Below, one piece after another: positions 7,825 through 15,837 of a stretch of DNA of 64,000 nt. Within the stretch, counting starts at the first letter, position 1; every line of letters begins with the position of its first letter. The stretch comes from Sinomonas sp. ASV322. GTDB lineage: Bacteria; Actinomycetota; Actinomycetes; Actinomycetales; Micrococcaceae. The notes under the pieces are model-generated. The model was given only the letters and a program-made list of their open reading frames with translations, was not told the DNA's origin and did not search any database. The position numbers were made by a program, and so were the translations under genes. Where the stretch lies: contig NZ_JAVFJJ010000002.1 of the NCBI RefSeq assembly GCF_030908245.1, forward strand, positions 372,001 through 436,000, written 5' to 3'.

Positions 7825-9351
7825 TTAGGCCCCCGCCTGGGCTGCGAGCTGCCGCGCGACCGCGCCAGCCACGGCGGCCGGGAAGTCGGCGTCCTCGCGC
7901 ACGAGCTCGTGGACGAAACCGTCCTCGAAGAGCTCGCGGGCGCTGATCCGCTGCGCCGCGCTGAGCTCTGGCGCCCGCGACGGCACGCCGTGCACGATCA
8001 CGCTCGCGCCCTCAGGCGGGAGCGGCGCGAGCCACGCGTTCTCCGCTGCGACGGTGCGCGCGGCAGCCGCGAGCGCGAGCGCTCCCCCGCCCGTGCCCTC
8101 GCCGAGGAGCACGGCGACCGTCGGCACGCTGAGCGCGAGCATGCCGGCGATGCAGTCGGCGATCCCACCCGCGATCGCCTGCTCCTCGGCGCGCGCCGAG
8201 AGCTCCGCGCCCGGCGTGTCGATGACCGTCACGAGGGGCAGACCGAGTTCCTCGGCGAGCCGCATGCCGCGCCGCGCCTGGGCGAGGCCGGCGTCGTCGA
8301 GCACGTGGCCCTCGCGCTGGGCTGCCCGGTCGTGCCCGACGACGACGACCGGCTGCGGCTGCCCGGCGACGTCGGCAAGCTCCGCGAGCACCACGGCGGT
8401 GCTCGCCGAGGCGGCACCGCGCCCAGTCCCATGCAGCCGGACGGCCCGCCCGACGCCCGCACCGAGGAGTTCGCGCAGCCCGGGCCGGCCCTGCTCACGA
8501 GTTGCGAGCACCGACTCCCACACTGGTCGCTCCGGCGTGGCCAATCCGACAGAATCCGAACTCGCGGCGGCCGGCACCGCGGAGTCCGACGACGACGCGC
8601 GGGCGGCGCCGTCGTCGTCCGCCTTGCGTCCCTGCCCACCGAGGATCCCGAGCGCATCCCCCGCGAGGCGACGGAAGCCCGCGACGTCGAGGACGGCATC
8701 GACCGAGCCGTGCTCGAACAGGTGCTCGGCGGTCTGGACGCCCTTCGGGAAGTCCTCGCCCGTGAGGCCCGCGTAGACCTTGGGGCCGAGGAACCCGACG
8801 AGCGCGCCCGGCTCCGCGACCGTGATGTGGCCGAGGGAGCCCCACGAGGCGAAGACGCCGCCCGTCGTGGGGTGGCGCAGGTACGCGAGGTACGGGAGGC
8901 GTCGCGCCTTGAACTGCCCCAGCGCACGCGTGATGCGGACCATCTGCAGGAAGGCGGGGGCGCCCTCCTGCATGCGGGTGCCGCCGGAGGCCGGGGCCGC
9001 GATGAGCGGGAGGCCCCGCCGGCCCGCGGCCTCGATTGCCGCGACAATGCGATCGGCCGTGTTCTTCCCGATCGAGCCGCCGAGGAACGCGAACTCGCTC
9101 GCGACGACGGCCACCGGCTGGCCCGCGATCCGCCCCGCGCCCGTGAGGACGGCCTCATCGACGCCGCTCCGGTCTCGCGCGCGGGCAAGGTCCGCGGCGT
9201 AGGCGCCCGCTGCATCCGAAGGAACGGCGGCGTCCCAGCTCACGAAGCTCCCCGCGTCTAGGAGCTCCCGCAGGAACTCGATCGAGCCGAGGCGCTGGGG
9301 CCGCGAGGGCGAGGCCGCGCGGTCCGCGTCGAGCGGGGCGAGCGTGCTCAC
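7825..9351 (-). CDS. Fused carboxyltransferase (AccD-like plus AccA-like domains)
   Basis: This 508-residue protein joins an AccD/beta-type crotonase fold (residues about 10-255, with APASGGTRMQEG and HPTTGGVFASWG) to an AccA/alpha-type fold (about 285-500, with VTVIDTPGAE and EGTGGGALAL). These are the two halves of an acetyl-CoA-carboxylase-type carboxyltransferase. No zinc ribbon, biotinyl or biotin carboxylase domain is visible here or nearby. The GTG start at 9351 overlaps the CoA transferase stop (GTGA), so it is translationally coupled. It may move or release a carboxyl group on a CoA ester, either as acyl-CoA carboxylase with partners elsewhere or as a malonate-type decarboxylase. The reaction is inference. 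Confidence 0.8.
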   Translation of the reverse strand: MSTLAPLDADRAASPSRPQRLGSIEFLRELLDAGSFVSWDAAVPSDAAGAYAADLARARDRSGVDEAVLTGAGRIAGQPVAVVASEFAFLGGSIGKNTADRIVAAIEAAGRRGLPLIAAPASGGTRMQEGAPAFLQMVRITRALGQFKARRLPYLAYLRHPTTGGVFASWGSLGHITVAEPGALVGFLGPKVYAGLTGEDFPKGVQTAEHLFEHGSVDAVLDVAGFRRLAGDALGILGGQGRKADDDGAARASSSDSAVPAAASSDSVGLATPERPVWESVLATREQGRPGLRELLGAGVGRAVRLHGTGRGAASASTAVVLAELADVAGQPQPVVVVGHDRAAQREGHVLDDAGLAQARRGMRLAEELGLPLVTVIDTPGAELSARAEEQAIAGGIADCIAGMLALSVPTVAVLLGEGTGGGALALAAAARTVAAENAWLAPLPPEGASVIVHGVPSRAPELSAAQRISARELFEDGFVHELVREDADFPAAVAGAVARQLAAQAGA

Positions 9352-10580
9352 CGGGGCTCCGCGCCCGCCAGGACGCCGCCAAGCCACGCGCGGACGCTCT
9401 CGTCATGCTCGCCGAGCCGCGGCGGCGCGGCGTGGTCGAGGCGCGTCGTCTCCGTGCCATCCGGCCGGAAGAAGCGCAGCGGGCCCCCAGGCACCTCGAT
9501 GCGGCCGAGGCTCGAGTGCTCGAGCTCGAGGGCGAGGTGCTGGCTCCGGGTCTGCTCCCACGCGAACACCTCGTCGAGCGAGCGCACCCGGCCGGCCGGT
9601 ACCCCGGCCTCGTCGAGCTTCGCGAGCAGCTCGTCCGGGCCGAAGGCCGTGAACGCCGCCTCGACGGCCTCGATGAGCTCGGCCCGGTGCTGGACCCGCG
9701 TCGCATTGTCCGCCCAGCGCGGGTCCTCGGCGTCGAGGCCGAATGCGCCCGAGAAGCGGGCCCACAGGCCCTCCGAGCCGACCGCGATCTGCACGGCTCC
9801 GCCCGCGCAGCGGAACAGGCCGTACGGCGCGATCGACGGGTGGTGGTTGCCCTGCGCCTGCGGGACCTCCCCGCCCACGGTCCAGCGCGTGCCCTGGAAC
9901 GCGAGCACGCTCACGATCGAGGAGAGCAGCGACGTGCGCACCACTTGACCCCGGCCCGTCCGCTCGCGCTCGAGGAGCGCCGCGAGCACGCCGTACGCGC
10001 CGTGGATTCCGGCCAGGAGGTCGCCGATCGGAACGCCGACGCGCTGGGGATCGTCCGGCCCGGACCCGGTGAGGGACATGAGCCCGGCCTCGCCCTGTGC
10101 GATCTGGTCATAGCCCGCACGCTGGCCCTCGGGGCCGTCGTGGCCGAAGCCGCTGATCGAGAGGATCACGAGCCGCGGGTTGAGCTCTTCGAGCGTCTGC
10201 GGATCGAAGCCGAGACGGTCGAGCGTGCCGGGACGGAAGTTCTCGACGAGCACGTCCGCGCGTCGTACGAGCTCCCGCAGCACGTCCTTGTCCGCCTCGT
10301 CCTTGAGGTCGAGGGTGATGGACTCCTTGTTGCGGTTGCAGGAGAGGAAATACGTCGATTCGCGCCCCTCGTGCCCCTCGAGGGTCCCGTCGGCCGGGTC
10401 GACGAACGGCGGGCCCCAGCCGCGCGTATCGTCGCCGCCGTTCGGGTTCTCGACCTTGATGACGCGGGCGCCGAGGTCGCCGAGCATCATGCCGGCGTGC
10501 GGGCCGGCGAGCGCGCGGGAGAGGTCGACGACGAGCGTTCCTTCGAGCGGGCCCGTGCCCCGCGTGGGGGTCGCCGTCAC
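9348..10580 (-). CDS. CaiB/BaiF (class III) CoA transferase
   Basis: The 410-residue protein shows class III CoA transferase features: LEGTLVVDLSRALAGPHAGM at the N-terminus, LGDLGARVIKVE, VENFRPGTLDRLG, SGFGHDGP and GNHHPSIAPYGLF. These enzymes move CoA between carboxylic acids through an Asp-anchored intermediate. The GTG at 10580 is chosen because it overlaps the symporter stop by GTGA and begins the family's N-terminal strand; the longer open frame upstream lies inside the symporter gene. Placed after an amidase and a symporter, it probably activates the imported or released acid to its CoA ester. Confidence 0.88.
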   Translation of the reverse strand: MTATPTRGTGPLEGTLVVDLSRALAGPHAGMMLGDLGARVIKVENPNGGDDTRGWGPPFVDPADGTLEGHEGRESTYFLSCNRNKESITLDLKDEADKDVLRELVRRADVLVENFRPGTLDRLGFDPQTLEELNPRLVILSISGFGHDGPEGQRAGYDQIAQGEAGLMSLTGSGPDDPQRVGVPIGDLLAGIHGAYGVLAALLERERTGRGQVVRTSLLSSIVSVLAFQGTRWTVGGEVPQAQGNHHPSIAPYGLFRCAGGAVQIAVGSEGLWARFSGAFGLDAEDPRWADNATRVQHRAELIEAVEAAFTAFGPDELLAKLDEAGVPAGRVRSLDEVFAWEQTRSQHLALELEHSSLGRIEVPGGPLRFFRPDGTETTRLDHAAPPRLGEHDESVRAWLGGVLAGAEPR

Positions 10581-12055
10581 GCGCTGGCTCCTTCGGCGGC
10601 GACCGGACGCGCTGCGGCGAGGGCGTCGTCGTTCGCCTCCTCCGCCTCGGAGGGCACTGCGGGCTGGCCCTTGAACACCGTGCGGCGGATGAGTTCGGAC
10701 ACCGCGAGGACGATGAGGTTCGGGGCGAGCGAGATGAGGCCCGAGTCGACGCCGCCGGTCTTGATCCCCGCAAACGTGATGATGGCGACCGAGATGGTGC
10801 CGGCCGCGATGCCGAGGACAACGGGGATGCCGTGCACGCGGACCTTGCGGCCGATCGCGATCGCGACCGCGGGGGCGAACTGGGTCAGCCCGCCGTAGGT
10901 GAGGAGCAGAAGCGCCGCGATGTCCGACTTGGCGAGGCCGAACGCGAGCGCGAGGCCCACCGCGACCGCCACGATGACGTGGTTGAGCCGGAAGCGCAGC
11001 TTCGGGTTCTTGACCGGGAGCAGGTTGTGCGAGACGAGCATCGAGATGCCCATCGCGATCGCGCCGGCCGGCACCATGGCCGCCGCCGCTCCGCCGATCG
11101 CGATGACAGCGATGAGCGGTTCCGGAAGGGTGTGCTGCGCGACGCTGAGCAGAACGAAGTTGCCCGGGGTCTTCTGCTTGAGGACGAGGATGCCCGCGAG
11201 GCCGACGAGGATCGGAATGAAGAGGCTCAGCTGGTAGATCGCGATCCAGCTGGAGTTGCGGCGCAGGACGGCGCCGCTCTTCGCGGCGAGGGTCGGCGGC
11301 CACAGGTGGGGGAACGTGTTGAAGCCCGCGCCCAGGCCGGTGACGATCACCGAGCTGACCCAGAACGTCGCGTCAAGACCGGGGCGGGACATCGTGAAGT
11401 ACCCCGAGGAGATCGCGTTGACCTTCTCGACAACAGTCGGGATCCCGCCCACACTCGCGATGACGCCCGCGAGCACGATGACGAGCGCGGCCACCATCAT
11501 GAAGTCCTTGAACACCGCGACACGGGCCAGGCCGCGGATGCCGGCCCAGATGACGAACACGACGACGAGAACGCTCGCCACGATCATGCTGAACCCGCTC
11601 GCGTCCGCGCTGCCCGTCGCGAGCTGGACGATGAGCCCGAGGCCCGTGATCTGCAGCTGGAGGTACGGGATCAGGAAGAGGGCGCCCACGAGGGCCACCG
11701 TCTTGCCGAGCGTTCGGCTTCCGAAGCGGTCCTGGAAGAAGTCGGCCATCGTGAGGTAGCCGCGGTTGGCACCGAGCTGCCGCTGCCGCGGCGTGATGAA
11801 GTACTGCAGGACGCACGAGATCGTGAGGTAGCCGACCGCGAACAGCGCCGCGACGCCGCCGCCGTAGGCGATGCCGGCGAGGCCCAGGAAGCTGAACGTC
11901 GTGAGCGACTCGCCAGCCTGGAGGAACCACGTGGTCCAGCGGGGAAGGTCGCGCTTGCCGACCGACCAGCCGGAAAGTGACGTCTGGCGCGTGCGAGACC
12001 ACACGCCGATCGCACCGATCGCGACAATGCCGAGGATGATGAGGACGGGAAGCAT
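10577..12055 (-). CDS. Sodium:solute symporter (SSS family)
   Basis: The 492-residue integral membrane protein has about 13 hydrophobic segments. It has the SSS hallmark near the N-terminus (SGWSVGKRDLPRWTTWFLQAGE) and GIRGLARVAVFKDFMM mid-protein. Family members bring in monocarboxylates, amino acids or similar organic anions with Na+. The ATG at 12055 overlaps the DUF3311 stop (TGATG), as is usual for this two-gene transporter arrangement. The C-terminal 40 residues are polar and Ala/Glu-rich. Substrate is unknown; context suggests an amide or carboxylate handled by the flanking amidase and CoA transferase. Confidence 0.88.
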   Translation of the reverse strand: MLPVLIILGIVAIGAIGVWSRTRQTSLSGWSVGKRDLPRWTTWFLQAGESLTTFSFLGLAGIAYGGGVAALFAVGYLTISCVLQYFITPRQRQLGANRGYLTMADFFQDRFGSRTLGKTVALVGALFLIPYLQLQITGLGLIVQLATGSADASGFSMIVASVLVVVFVIWAGIRGLARVAVFKDFMMVAALVIVLAGVIASVGGIPTVVEKVNAISSGYFTMSRPGLDATFWVSSVIVTGLGAGFNTFPHLWPPTLAAKSGAVLRRNSSWIAIYQLSLFIPILVGLAGILVLKQKTPGNFVLLSVAQHTLPEPLIAVIAIGGAAAAMVPAGAIAMGISMLVSHNLLPVKNPKLRFRLNHVIVAVAVGLALAFGLAKSDIAALLLLTYGGLTQFAPAVAIAIGRKVRVHGIPVVLGIAAGTISVAIITFAGIKTGGVDSGLISLAPNLIVLAVSELIRRTVFKGQPAVPSEAEEANDDALAAARPVAAEGASA

Positions 12056-12396
12056 CAGTGGGCCTCTCCTTCGGGCAGCTTGGCCAGGCGCTCGGCGTCA
12101 AGCGCCGCTTCGGCGGCGTCGAGCGCCGCCCCGCCGTCGCGCTGATAGCTGCGCTCGACGATCTGGAGCGCGACGACGGTGCCGATGACCATCGCGGCCA
12201 TCCAGACGACGGCTGCAGGAAGCCCGAACACAAACGTCGGGGTGGACACGAACGGAAGGAACGGAGTGACCACGATGCCGACCACGGGGGTCAGGGCAAT
12301 CGCGAGCCTCTTGGGGGATGCAAGGCTTGTGCTCAGTGGGGCAGTGCTCCCAGAGGCGAGCCTCGCAGAGTCGGGGCCCGAAGCGTCGGGGATCAT
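12055..12396 (-). CDS. DUF3311-type small membrane subunit of the symporter
   Basis: The 113-residue protein has two hydrophobic helices. The first contains VVGIVVTPFLPFVSTP and the second VFGLPAAVVWMAAMVIGTVV, with the F-G-L-P-x(3)-W pattern typical of DUF3311 proteins encoded beside SSS symporters. Its ATG at 12396 overlaps the amidase stop (ATGA) and its stop overlaps the symporter start (TGATG). It has a 35-residue polar N-terminal extension and a charged C-terminal helix. It is probably a small partner of the symporter in the membrane. Confidence 0.75.
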   Translation of the reverse strand: MIPDASGPDSARLASGSTAPLSTSLASPKRLAIALTPVVGIVVTPFLPFVSTPTFVFGLPAAVVWMAAMVIGTVVALQIVERSYQRDGGAALDAAEAALDAERLAKLPEGEAH

Positions 12397-13823
12397 GGGA
12401 TTGAAACTCCTTGGGGGCGAACGGATGAGCAGGAGGAGAGCTTCTCGAAGGCCGAGGCCAGCCGGAGGAGGCGGGCGTCGCTGCCACGCGCTCCGACCAT
12501 CTGGAGGCCAACGGGAAGGCCGGCGGGCGTGAACCCGGCCGGGACCGACAGGGCCGGGAGGCCCAGCGGGGTGAACAGGTAGGGAGCGCGCATCCAGTCG
12601 AGGTAGGTCTCGAGCTGGTGGCCCTCGATCTCGGTGGGGTATTCGAGGTCGGCGTCGAACGGCGCGACCTGCGACGCGGGGGCGATCACGAGGTCGTAGC
12701 GGTCGAAGAAGTCGCCGGCCCGACGGATGAGACGGGTCATCGTCTCTTCGGCGCGGAAGACGTCCCGCCCGGTCAGGGCGGCGCCCTCGCGGATGTTCCA
12801 CGCGAGGAAGTGATTGAACAGCTCGGGGTCGGCCGCAAGGTCGTCGCCCCATGCGGCGTCGAACGCCGCGGCGCGCAGCGTGCGGAAAGCCTCGTCGGAT
12901 CCGTCGAGATCGAGGCATTCGAGGTCGACGACGGCGCCCGCCTCCGCGAGCGCGCGCGCCTGGGCCTCGACGACGTCGAGCACCTCGCGCTCCACGGGGA
13001 CGCGGCCGCCGAGCGTGGGGGCGAACGCGATCCGCAGGCCCTTGAGGTCCTCCGGCGTCGGCTCGCCGGCGGGGAGAGCGGGCGACGGCGGGAAGACCGA
13101 GAACGGGTCGGCCGCGGCGGGGCCGGCCATCACCGAGAAGAGGAGCGCGGCGTCGGCTGCCGTGCGGCCCATCGGCCCGGCGACGCCGAGCGGGAAGAAG
13201 ACGTTGCCGCCGTCCGTGTTCGGCACCATCCCGGGCGTCGGACGGAGTCCCACGACGTTGCAGAAGGACGCGGGGTTGCGCAGGGATCCGCCCATGTCGC
13301 TGCCATCGGCGATCGGCTGGAAGCCGCATGCGAGGGCCGCGGCCGCGCCGCCACTGCTTCCGCCGGCCGACTTCGTGAGGTCGTAGGGGTTGCGCGTCAC
13401 GCCGAACACGAGGTTGAACGTGTGCGAGCCGGCCGCGTATTCGGGGACGTTGGTCTTGCCGAGGCGGATCGCTCCGGCATCGAGGATCCGCTGGACGTGG
13501 AGGTCGTTGGCCTCCGGCACGAAGTCCCTCGTGCGCGGGTGGCCGAAGGTCGTGCGCATGCCGGCGGTGAGGGCCGTGTCCTTGAAGCTGATCGGAAGGC
13601 CATGCAGCGGCCCGACCGGCTCTCCCGCAACGAGCTTCCGATCCGCCTCGGCCGCGGCGGCGCGGGCGCCCTCCTCGTCGAGGGTCACCACGGCGTTGAC
13701 CAGCGGGTTGACGAGGTCGATCTGCTCGAGGTGCGCGTCAAGCACCTCGACCGCAGAGACCTCCCGGGCTCGGAGGAGTGAGGCCAGCTCAACCGCCCCG
13801 GTGTACACCAACTCGTTCGTCAT
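12393..13823 (-). CDS. Amidase (amidase-signature family)
   Basis: The 476-residue protein has the Ser-cisSer-Lys triad: Lys81 in ISFKDT, the GGSSGG loop with cis-Ser156, and nucleophile Ser180 in DGSDMGGSLRNPA. Length is normal. It hydrolyses a carboxamide to acid and ammonia in the cytoplasm; family members include malonamidase and aryl-amide hydrolases, and the substrate is not readable from sequence. It is the first gene of a five-gene unit in which every junction overlaps. The Lrp-type gene upstream on the same strand is a likely regulator. Confidence 0.9.
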   Translation of the reverse strand: MTNELVYTGAVELASLLRAREVSAVEVLDAHLEQIDLVNPLVNAVVTLDEEGARAAAAEADRKLVAGEPVGPLHGLPISFKDTALTAGMRTTFGHPRTRDFVPEANDLHVQRILDAGAIRLGKTNVPEYAAGSHTFNLVFGVTRNPYDLTKSAGGSSGGAAAALACGFQPIADGSDMGGSLRNPASFCNVVGLRPTPGMVPNTDGGNVFFPLGVAGPMGRTAADAALLFSVMAGPAAADPFSVFPPSPALPAGEPTPEDLKGLRIAFAPTLGGRVPVEREVLDVVEAQARALAEAGAVVDLECLDLDGSDEAFRTLRAAAFDAAWGDDLAADPELFNHFLAWNIREGAALTGRDVFRAEETMTRLIRRAGDFFDRYDLVIAPASQVAPFDADLEYPTEIEGHQLETYLDWMRAPYLFTPLGLPALSVPAGFTPAGLPVGLQMVGARGSDARLLRLASAFEKLSSCSSVRPQGVSIP

Positions 13824-13888
13824 GAGTCATCAAGCTTTCATTGAGTTTCGTTTTGAGCCGTTCTATCGACTCGTAAGAAGACAATGAA

Positions 13889-13900
13889 CCACGATAGTGG
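13889..13900. promoter_or_regulatory. CCAC-GATA-GTGG inverted repeat upstream of the amidase operon
   Basis: CCACGATAGTGG lies 66 bases upstream of the amidase start in a comparatively AT-rich 147-base stretch that must hold the operon promoter. Arms of four bases are short. It is recorded only as a candidate site for the adjacent Lrp-type regulator. Confidence 0.25.
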
Positions 13901-13970
13901 CAAGAGTCACATTTGGCTAGGGGTGGGGTCACGTCGCGACACGAGAGCCGACACGTCCCACCTCGCCCTT

Positions 13971-13992
13971 CCAGTACGCGTACTGGAAGGGA
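13971..13992 (+). repeat. Intergenic palindromic repeat, copy D (16-bp perfect palindrome)
   Basis: CCAGTACGCGTACTGG at 13971-13986 is a perfect 16-bp palindrome followed by AAGGGACG. It starts 12 bases past the stop codon of the minus-strand Lrp gene (ends 14004), so it could also act as that gene's transcription terminator. Confidence 0.75.
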
Positions 13993-14003
13993 CGGAATGA
14001 GCC

Positions 14004-14969
14004 CTAGCGGGCCATGCGGACGCCGCCGCGCTTGTACGCGCGCACGACGAGGGAGCTCCGCAGAGCAAGAGCTCGCGAGGCCCATGCCGAGGCCGTGACG
14101 AAGTCACGGAGCTCGTTGAGGCTCGGGAGCGTCACATTGACCATGAGCTGGAACTCGCCCATCGCCATGACGGCGTACCGGACGTTCGGCTCGGCCGCGA
14201 CAAGGCGGCCAACCTCGGCGACCTCCGTCGGCGACGTGCGGATCCACACGACGGCCTCGATCGGCAGGCCGACATCGGACGGCTCAACGATGGCACGAAC
14301 CGTCAGGCGCCCGTCTTCGAAAAGCCCGCTGAGCCGGCGTCGCACCGCCGGCGCGGAGAGCCTGACGGCGTCGCACAGTTCGGACGTCGGCACCCGCCCG
14401 TCGGCGACAAGGAGCGCAACCAGCGTGGAGTCGATCTCGTCGAGGACGAAGCTTGGGCTCGGCCGCGACTGCGGCGGAGCCACTTCTTGGAGCGCCTCGA
14501 CCTGCTCCTGCGAAATAGGCCCGGGGTGCCACTCGGCGACCGTGCGGAAGTACTCCATGACGGGCGAGGCGTCGACCTGCACGACGCCCTCGAGCGTGGG
14601 AAGCTCCTCGAGAACAAGGGTTGAGAGCCGACCGGGACGGGCCTGGACTTCCATGACCAGCCGAGTCGGTCCCGTCAGGGCGTAGATGAAGTTCGCGTCC
14701 GGGTCCGCGGCGAGGGCCTCAGCGATCTCGGCGAAGCGTGCGGGCTCACAGTGCACCTCGACGAGATGCGTCGGGCCAAGCGACACCAGCCCGGCCACCC
14801 GCACGGTCCCAGACTCGAGCAAGGCGATGCCGCGCCGCGTCACCGTCCGGAACGGCTCGCCGAGCACTTCCGCGATCCGCCGCCACGACGCGCGGCCGTT
14901 GACCTGGAGCGCGGCGACGATCCGCCGGTCCAGCTCGTCCAATTCGCGCGCGGGCGCCGGCGTGACCAC
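14004..14969 (-). CDS. Double-module Lrp/AsnC family regulator
   Basis: At 321 residues this is twice the usual Lrp length. It contains two modules: HTH at about 10-55 (LDELDRRIVAALQVNGRASW) with a RAM-like beta domain to about 150, then a second HTH near 175-220 (DEIDSTLVALLVADGRVPTS) with a second sensor domain to the end. Such tandem proteins behave as ready-made dimers. It starts at a GTG (14969). It lies directly upstream of the amidase operon on the same strand and probably controls it. The effector, likely a small amino acid or carboxylate, is unknown. Confidence 0.85.
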   Translation of the reverse strand: MVTPAPARELDELDRRIVAALQVNGRASWRRIAEVLGEPFRTVTRRGIALLESGTVRVAGLVSLGPTHLVEVHCEPARFAEIAEALAADPDANFIYALTGPTRLVMEVQARPGRLSTLVLEELPTLEGVVQVDASPVMEYFRTVAEWHPGPISQEQVEALQEVAPPQSRPSPSFVLDEIDSTLVALLVADGRVPTSELCDAVRLSAPAVRRRLSGLFEDGRLTVRAIVEPSDVGLPIEAVVWIRTSPTEVAEVGRLVAAEPNVRYAVMAMGEFQLMVNVTLPSLNELRDFVTASAWASRALALRSSLVVRAYKRGGVRMAR

Positions 14970-15132
14970 GTACCGATTATGCCGTGCCGGTCATGCCCGG
15001 GGCGCACGCAGGGAAGCGTCGGGGAGTCACGGAAGCGCGATGCGCCCCTTGTCGCCGGACCGCAGTCCCCTCCTCGCCCTGAAGTCCCCCTCAAGAGGAC
15101 TTCCTCGCGTGACGGGGACTGCTGGCCGCGAC

Positions 15133-15181
15133 AAAAAGGGGGCCGCGCCCCGCGGACTCAACCCGCGGAACGTGGCCCCCC
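15133..15181 (-). terminator. Rho-independent terminator of the universal stress protein gene
   Basis: Read on the minus strand, a GC-rich hairpin (GGGGGCCACG... paired with ...CGCGGCCCCC, inner stem CCGCGG/CCGCGG; 15138-15181) is followed by TTTTT (15133-15137). It lies 20 bases past the stop of the minus-strand gene ending at 15200. This is the clearest intrinsic terminator in the window. Confidence 0.85.
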
Positions 15182-15199
15182 GCCGTCGGACGCCCCTGC

Positions 15200-15643
15200 T
15201 CAGGCCCCTTCGCCCGTTGTGTTCACGATGTACACATCGCAGTCGGCGCCATGGGCGACGCTGTTCGCGATGCTCCCAAGGATCCGCCCGATGCCCTGCA
15301 TGCGCCGATTTCCGACGACGACGAGGCGCGCCTGGAGCCGCTCGGCCTCCTCGAGGATCGCGTCAGCAGGCTTGCCGCGCGCGGCGATGTAGCTGATCTC
15401 CTCCCGGCCCTCGGGCCACGTGAGGTCGGACGCGACCTTCTTGGCGACGCGCTCCGCGAACGTCGCTCCCGATTCGATCCACTGATCGCTTCCGACGCCG
15501 TACACCTCGGTGCGGTCGTCCTCGAAAGCGCTCACCACGTGGAGTCGGGCTCCAAAGGCCACGGCGATCTCCGCGGCCGCCTCGGCGGCCCGGAATGCCG
15601 TGTCGCTGTTGTCCACTCCGACGACGACGATGTTCTCCCGCAT
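15200..15643 (-). CDS. Universal stress protein (UspA family)
   Basis: The 147-residue single-domain Usp begins with MRENIVVVGVDNSDTAFRAA, with the Asp of the first strand in place. It ends with VVVGNRRMQGIGRILGSIAN and a following SVAHGADCDVYIV strand, matching the G-x2-G-x9-G-[ST] ATP-binding pattern of ATP-binding Usps. The ATG at 15643 is preceded by AGAGGA. It probably binds ATP in the cytoplasm and acts in stress or starvation. It stands alone with its own terminator. Confidence 0.88.
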   Translation of the reverse strand: MRENIVVVGVDNSDTAFRAAEAAAEIAVAFGARLHVVSAFEDDRTEVYGVGSDQWIESGATFAERVAKKVASDLTWPEGREEISYIAARGKPADAILEEAERLQARLVVVGNRRMQGIGRILGSIANSVAHGADCDVYIVNTTGEGA

Positions 15644-15809
15644 CGATTCCTCTTCTCTCGCCACATCACAGGGTCGGCGGACCTCGGTGTCCGCTCGGAC
15701 CCGGCCTCCGGAATACCAATTCCTCCGCCACTGCTGACTGTAACCGCCACCGGCGGCCCGAGCGAGCCCTGCGGCACCCGGCGGACGCCAGGCCAGCCAG
15801 ATAACGAGA

Positions 15810-15829
15810 GGCCGCCGTCGCTGGCGGCC
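15810..15829. terminator. Hairpin just after the FAD/Fe-S oxidoreductase gene
   Basis: GGCCGCC (15810-15816) and GGCGGCC (15823-15829) form a 7-bp stem with a 6-base loop, beginning nine bases past the stop of the minus-strand gene ending at 15838. It lacks a T tract, so its terminator strength is uncertain. Confidence 0.5.
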
Positions 15830-15837
15830 CCCCCACC

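Noticed and set aside
14028-14044. Another GTACGCG repeat copy
   Set aside because: It lies inside the C-terminal codons of the Lrp gene and lacks the full palindrome and the GGGACG tail.
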